Origin: Rickettsiales bacterium
GTDB lineage: Bacteria > Pseudomonadota > Alphaproteobacteria > Rickettsiales > UBA1997
Length of the DNA: 5,826 bases
Direction of reading: 5' to 3'
Assembly: GCA_947455365.1 (NCBI GenBank)
Contig: CANGNU010000071.1
Location: 1-5,826, forward strand
Below the pieces are notes generated by a model. It searched no databases, was not told the DNA's origin, and saw only the letters and a program-made list of their open reading frames with translations. Below are positions 5,776 to 5,826 of this stretch, piece after piece. Each line of letters opens with the position of its first letter. The first letter of the stretch is position 1. The translations under genes were made by a program, and so were the position numbers.

Positions 5776-5826
5776 CTAATTATTTTTTCTCAAAGGGCTT
5801 TTTCTGTAAGCGTAAAGAAAATAGCC
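5776..5826 (-). CDS. 3' end of a second, paralogous amino-acid permease (truncated by window edge)
   Basis: Reading the minus strand from the right edge gives GYFLYAYRKSPLRKNN and a TAG at 5776-5778. The complete permease ends GYFLYAYRRSPFTKK, so 11 of 15 aligned residues are identical, and about 35 of 45 nucleotides agree. Five codon differences are silent. This is therefore the last TM helix and tail of a paralogue lying upstream of, and in the same direction as, the complete permease. Only 16 codons are in view, so whether the rest is intact cannot be judged. The gap to the next gene's start is 23 bp, with no terminator hairpin, which fits an operon. Confidence 0.85.
   Translation of the reverse strand, partial: GYFLYAYRKSPLRKNN

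Noticed and set aside
1..5826. CRISPR array, tRNA, rRNA, riboswitch, insertion sequence or prophage genes
   Set aside because: No regularly spaced repeats, cloverleaf-like sequences, transposase or phage motifs, or long structured leaders were seen; gaps between genes are at most 64 bp.

Overview
The window looks like chromosomal DNA of an AT-rich alphaproteobacterium, possibly a host-associated lineage. The evidence is an aerobic ubiquinone-pathway UbiB protein, A/T-rich non-coding DNA and loop regions, almost no Shine-Dalgarno sequences, and three Ser/Asn/Lys-rich in-frame loop insertions that recall insertions known from Rickettsiales. The taxonomic placement is inference; there is no rRNA or other marker gene here.

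Layout. (1) Positions 2-250 (+) hold the 3' end of an unrecognised gene that enters from the left edge. (2) Three bases later, ubiB (254-1672, +) encodes a short UbiB/ABC1-family atypical kinase-like protein of ubiquinone biosynthesis. (3) A compact type II toxin-antitoxin module lies on the minus strand (1710-2202), convergent with ubiB. It has a ribbon-helix-helix antitoxin transcribed first and a RelE-family toxin whose start lies inside the antitoxin gene. (4) A 64-bp divergent intergenic region (2203-2266) carries a TATAAT-like box toward the antitoxin, an overlapping TATAAC toward acs, and a 7-5-7 inverted repeat that suits an autoregulatory operator. (5) acs (2267-4327, +) encodes acetyl-CoA synthetase and is followed by a probable intrinsic terminator (4346-4381). 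(6) A 12-TM amino-acid permease of the APC superfamily, cationic amino-acid transporter type, lies on the minus strand (4373-5752), convergent with acs. (7) The right edge cuts the 3' end of a second permease gene (5776-5826, -) whose C-terminus closely matches that of the first, which shows a tandem permease pair.

The genes do not form one pathway. UbiB serves respiration, Acs turns acetate into acetyl-CoA, and the permeases import amino acids. Together they fit an aerobic organism that uses small organic acids and amino acids. The toxin-antitoxin pair is an accessory insertion between housekeeping genes. No complete new system is visible. The points most worth following are the three similar in-frame insertions in UbiB and Acs, the tandem permease duplication, and the shared toxin-antitoxin/acs promoter region. 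No gap between genes exceeds 64 bp.
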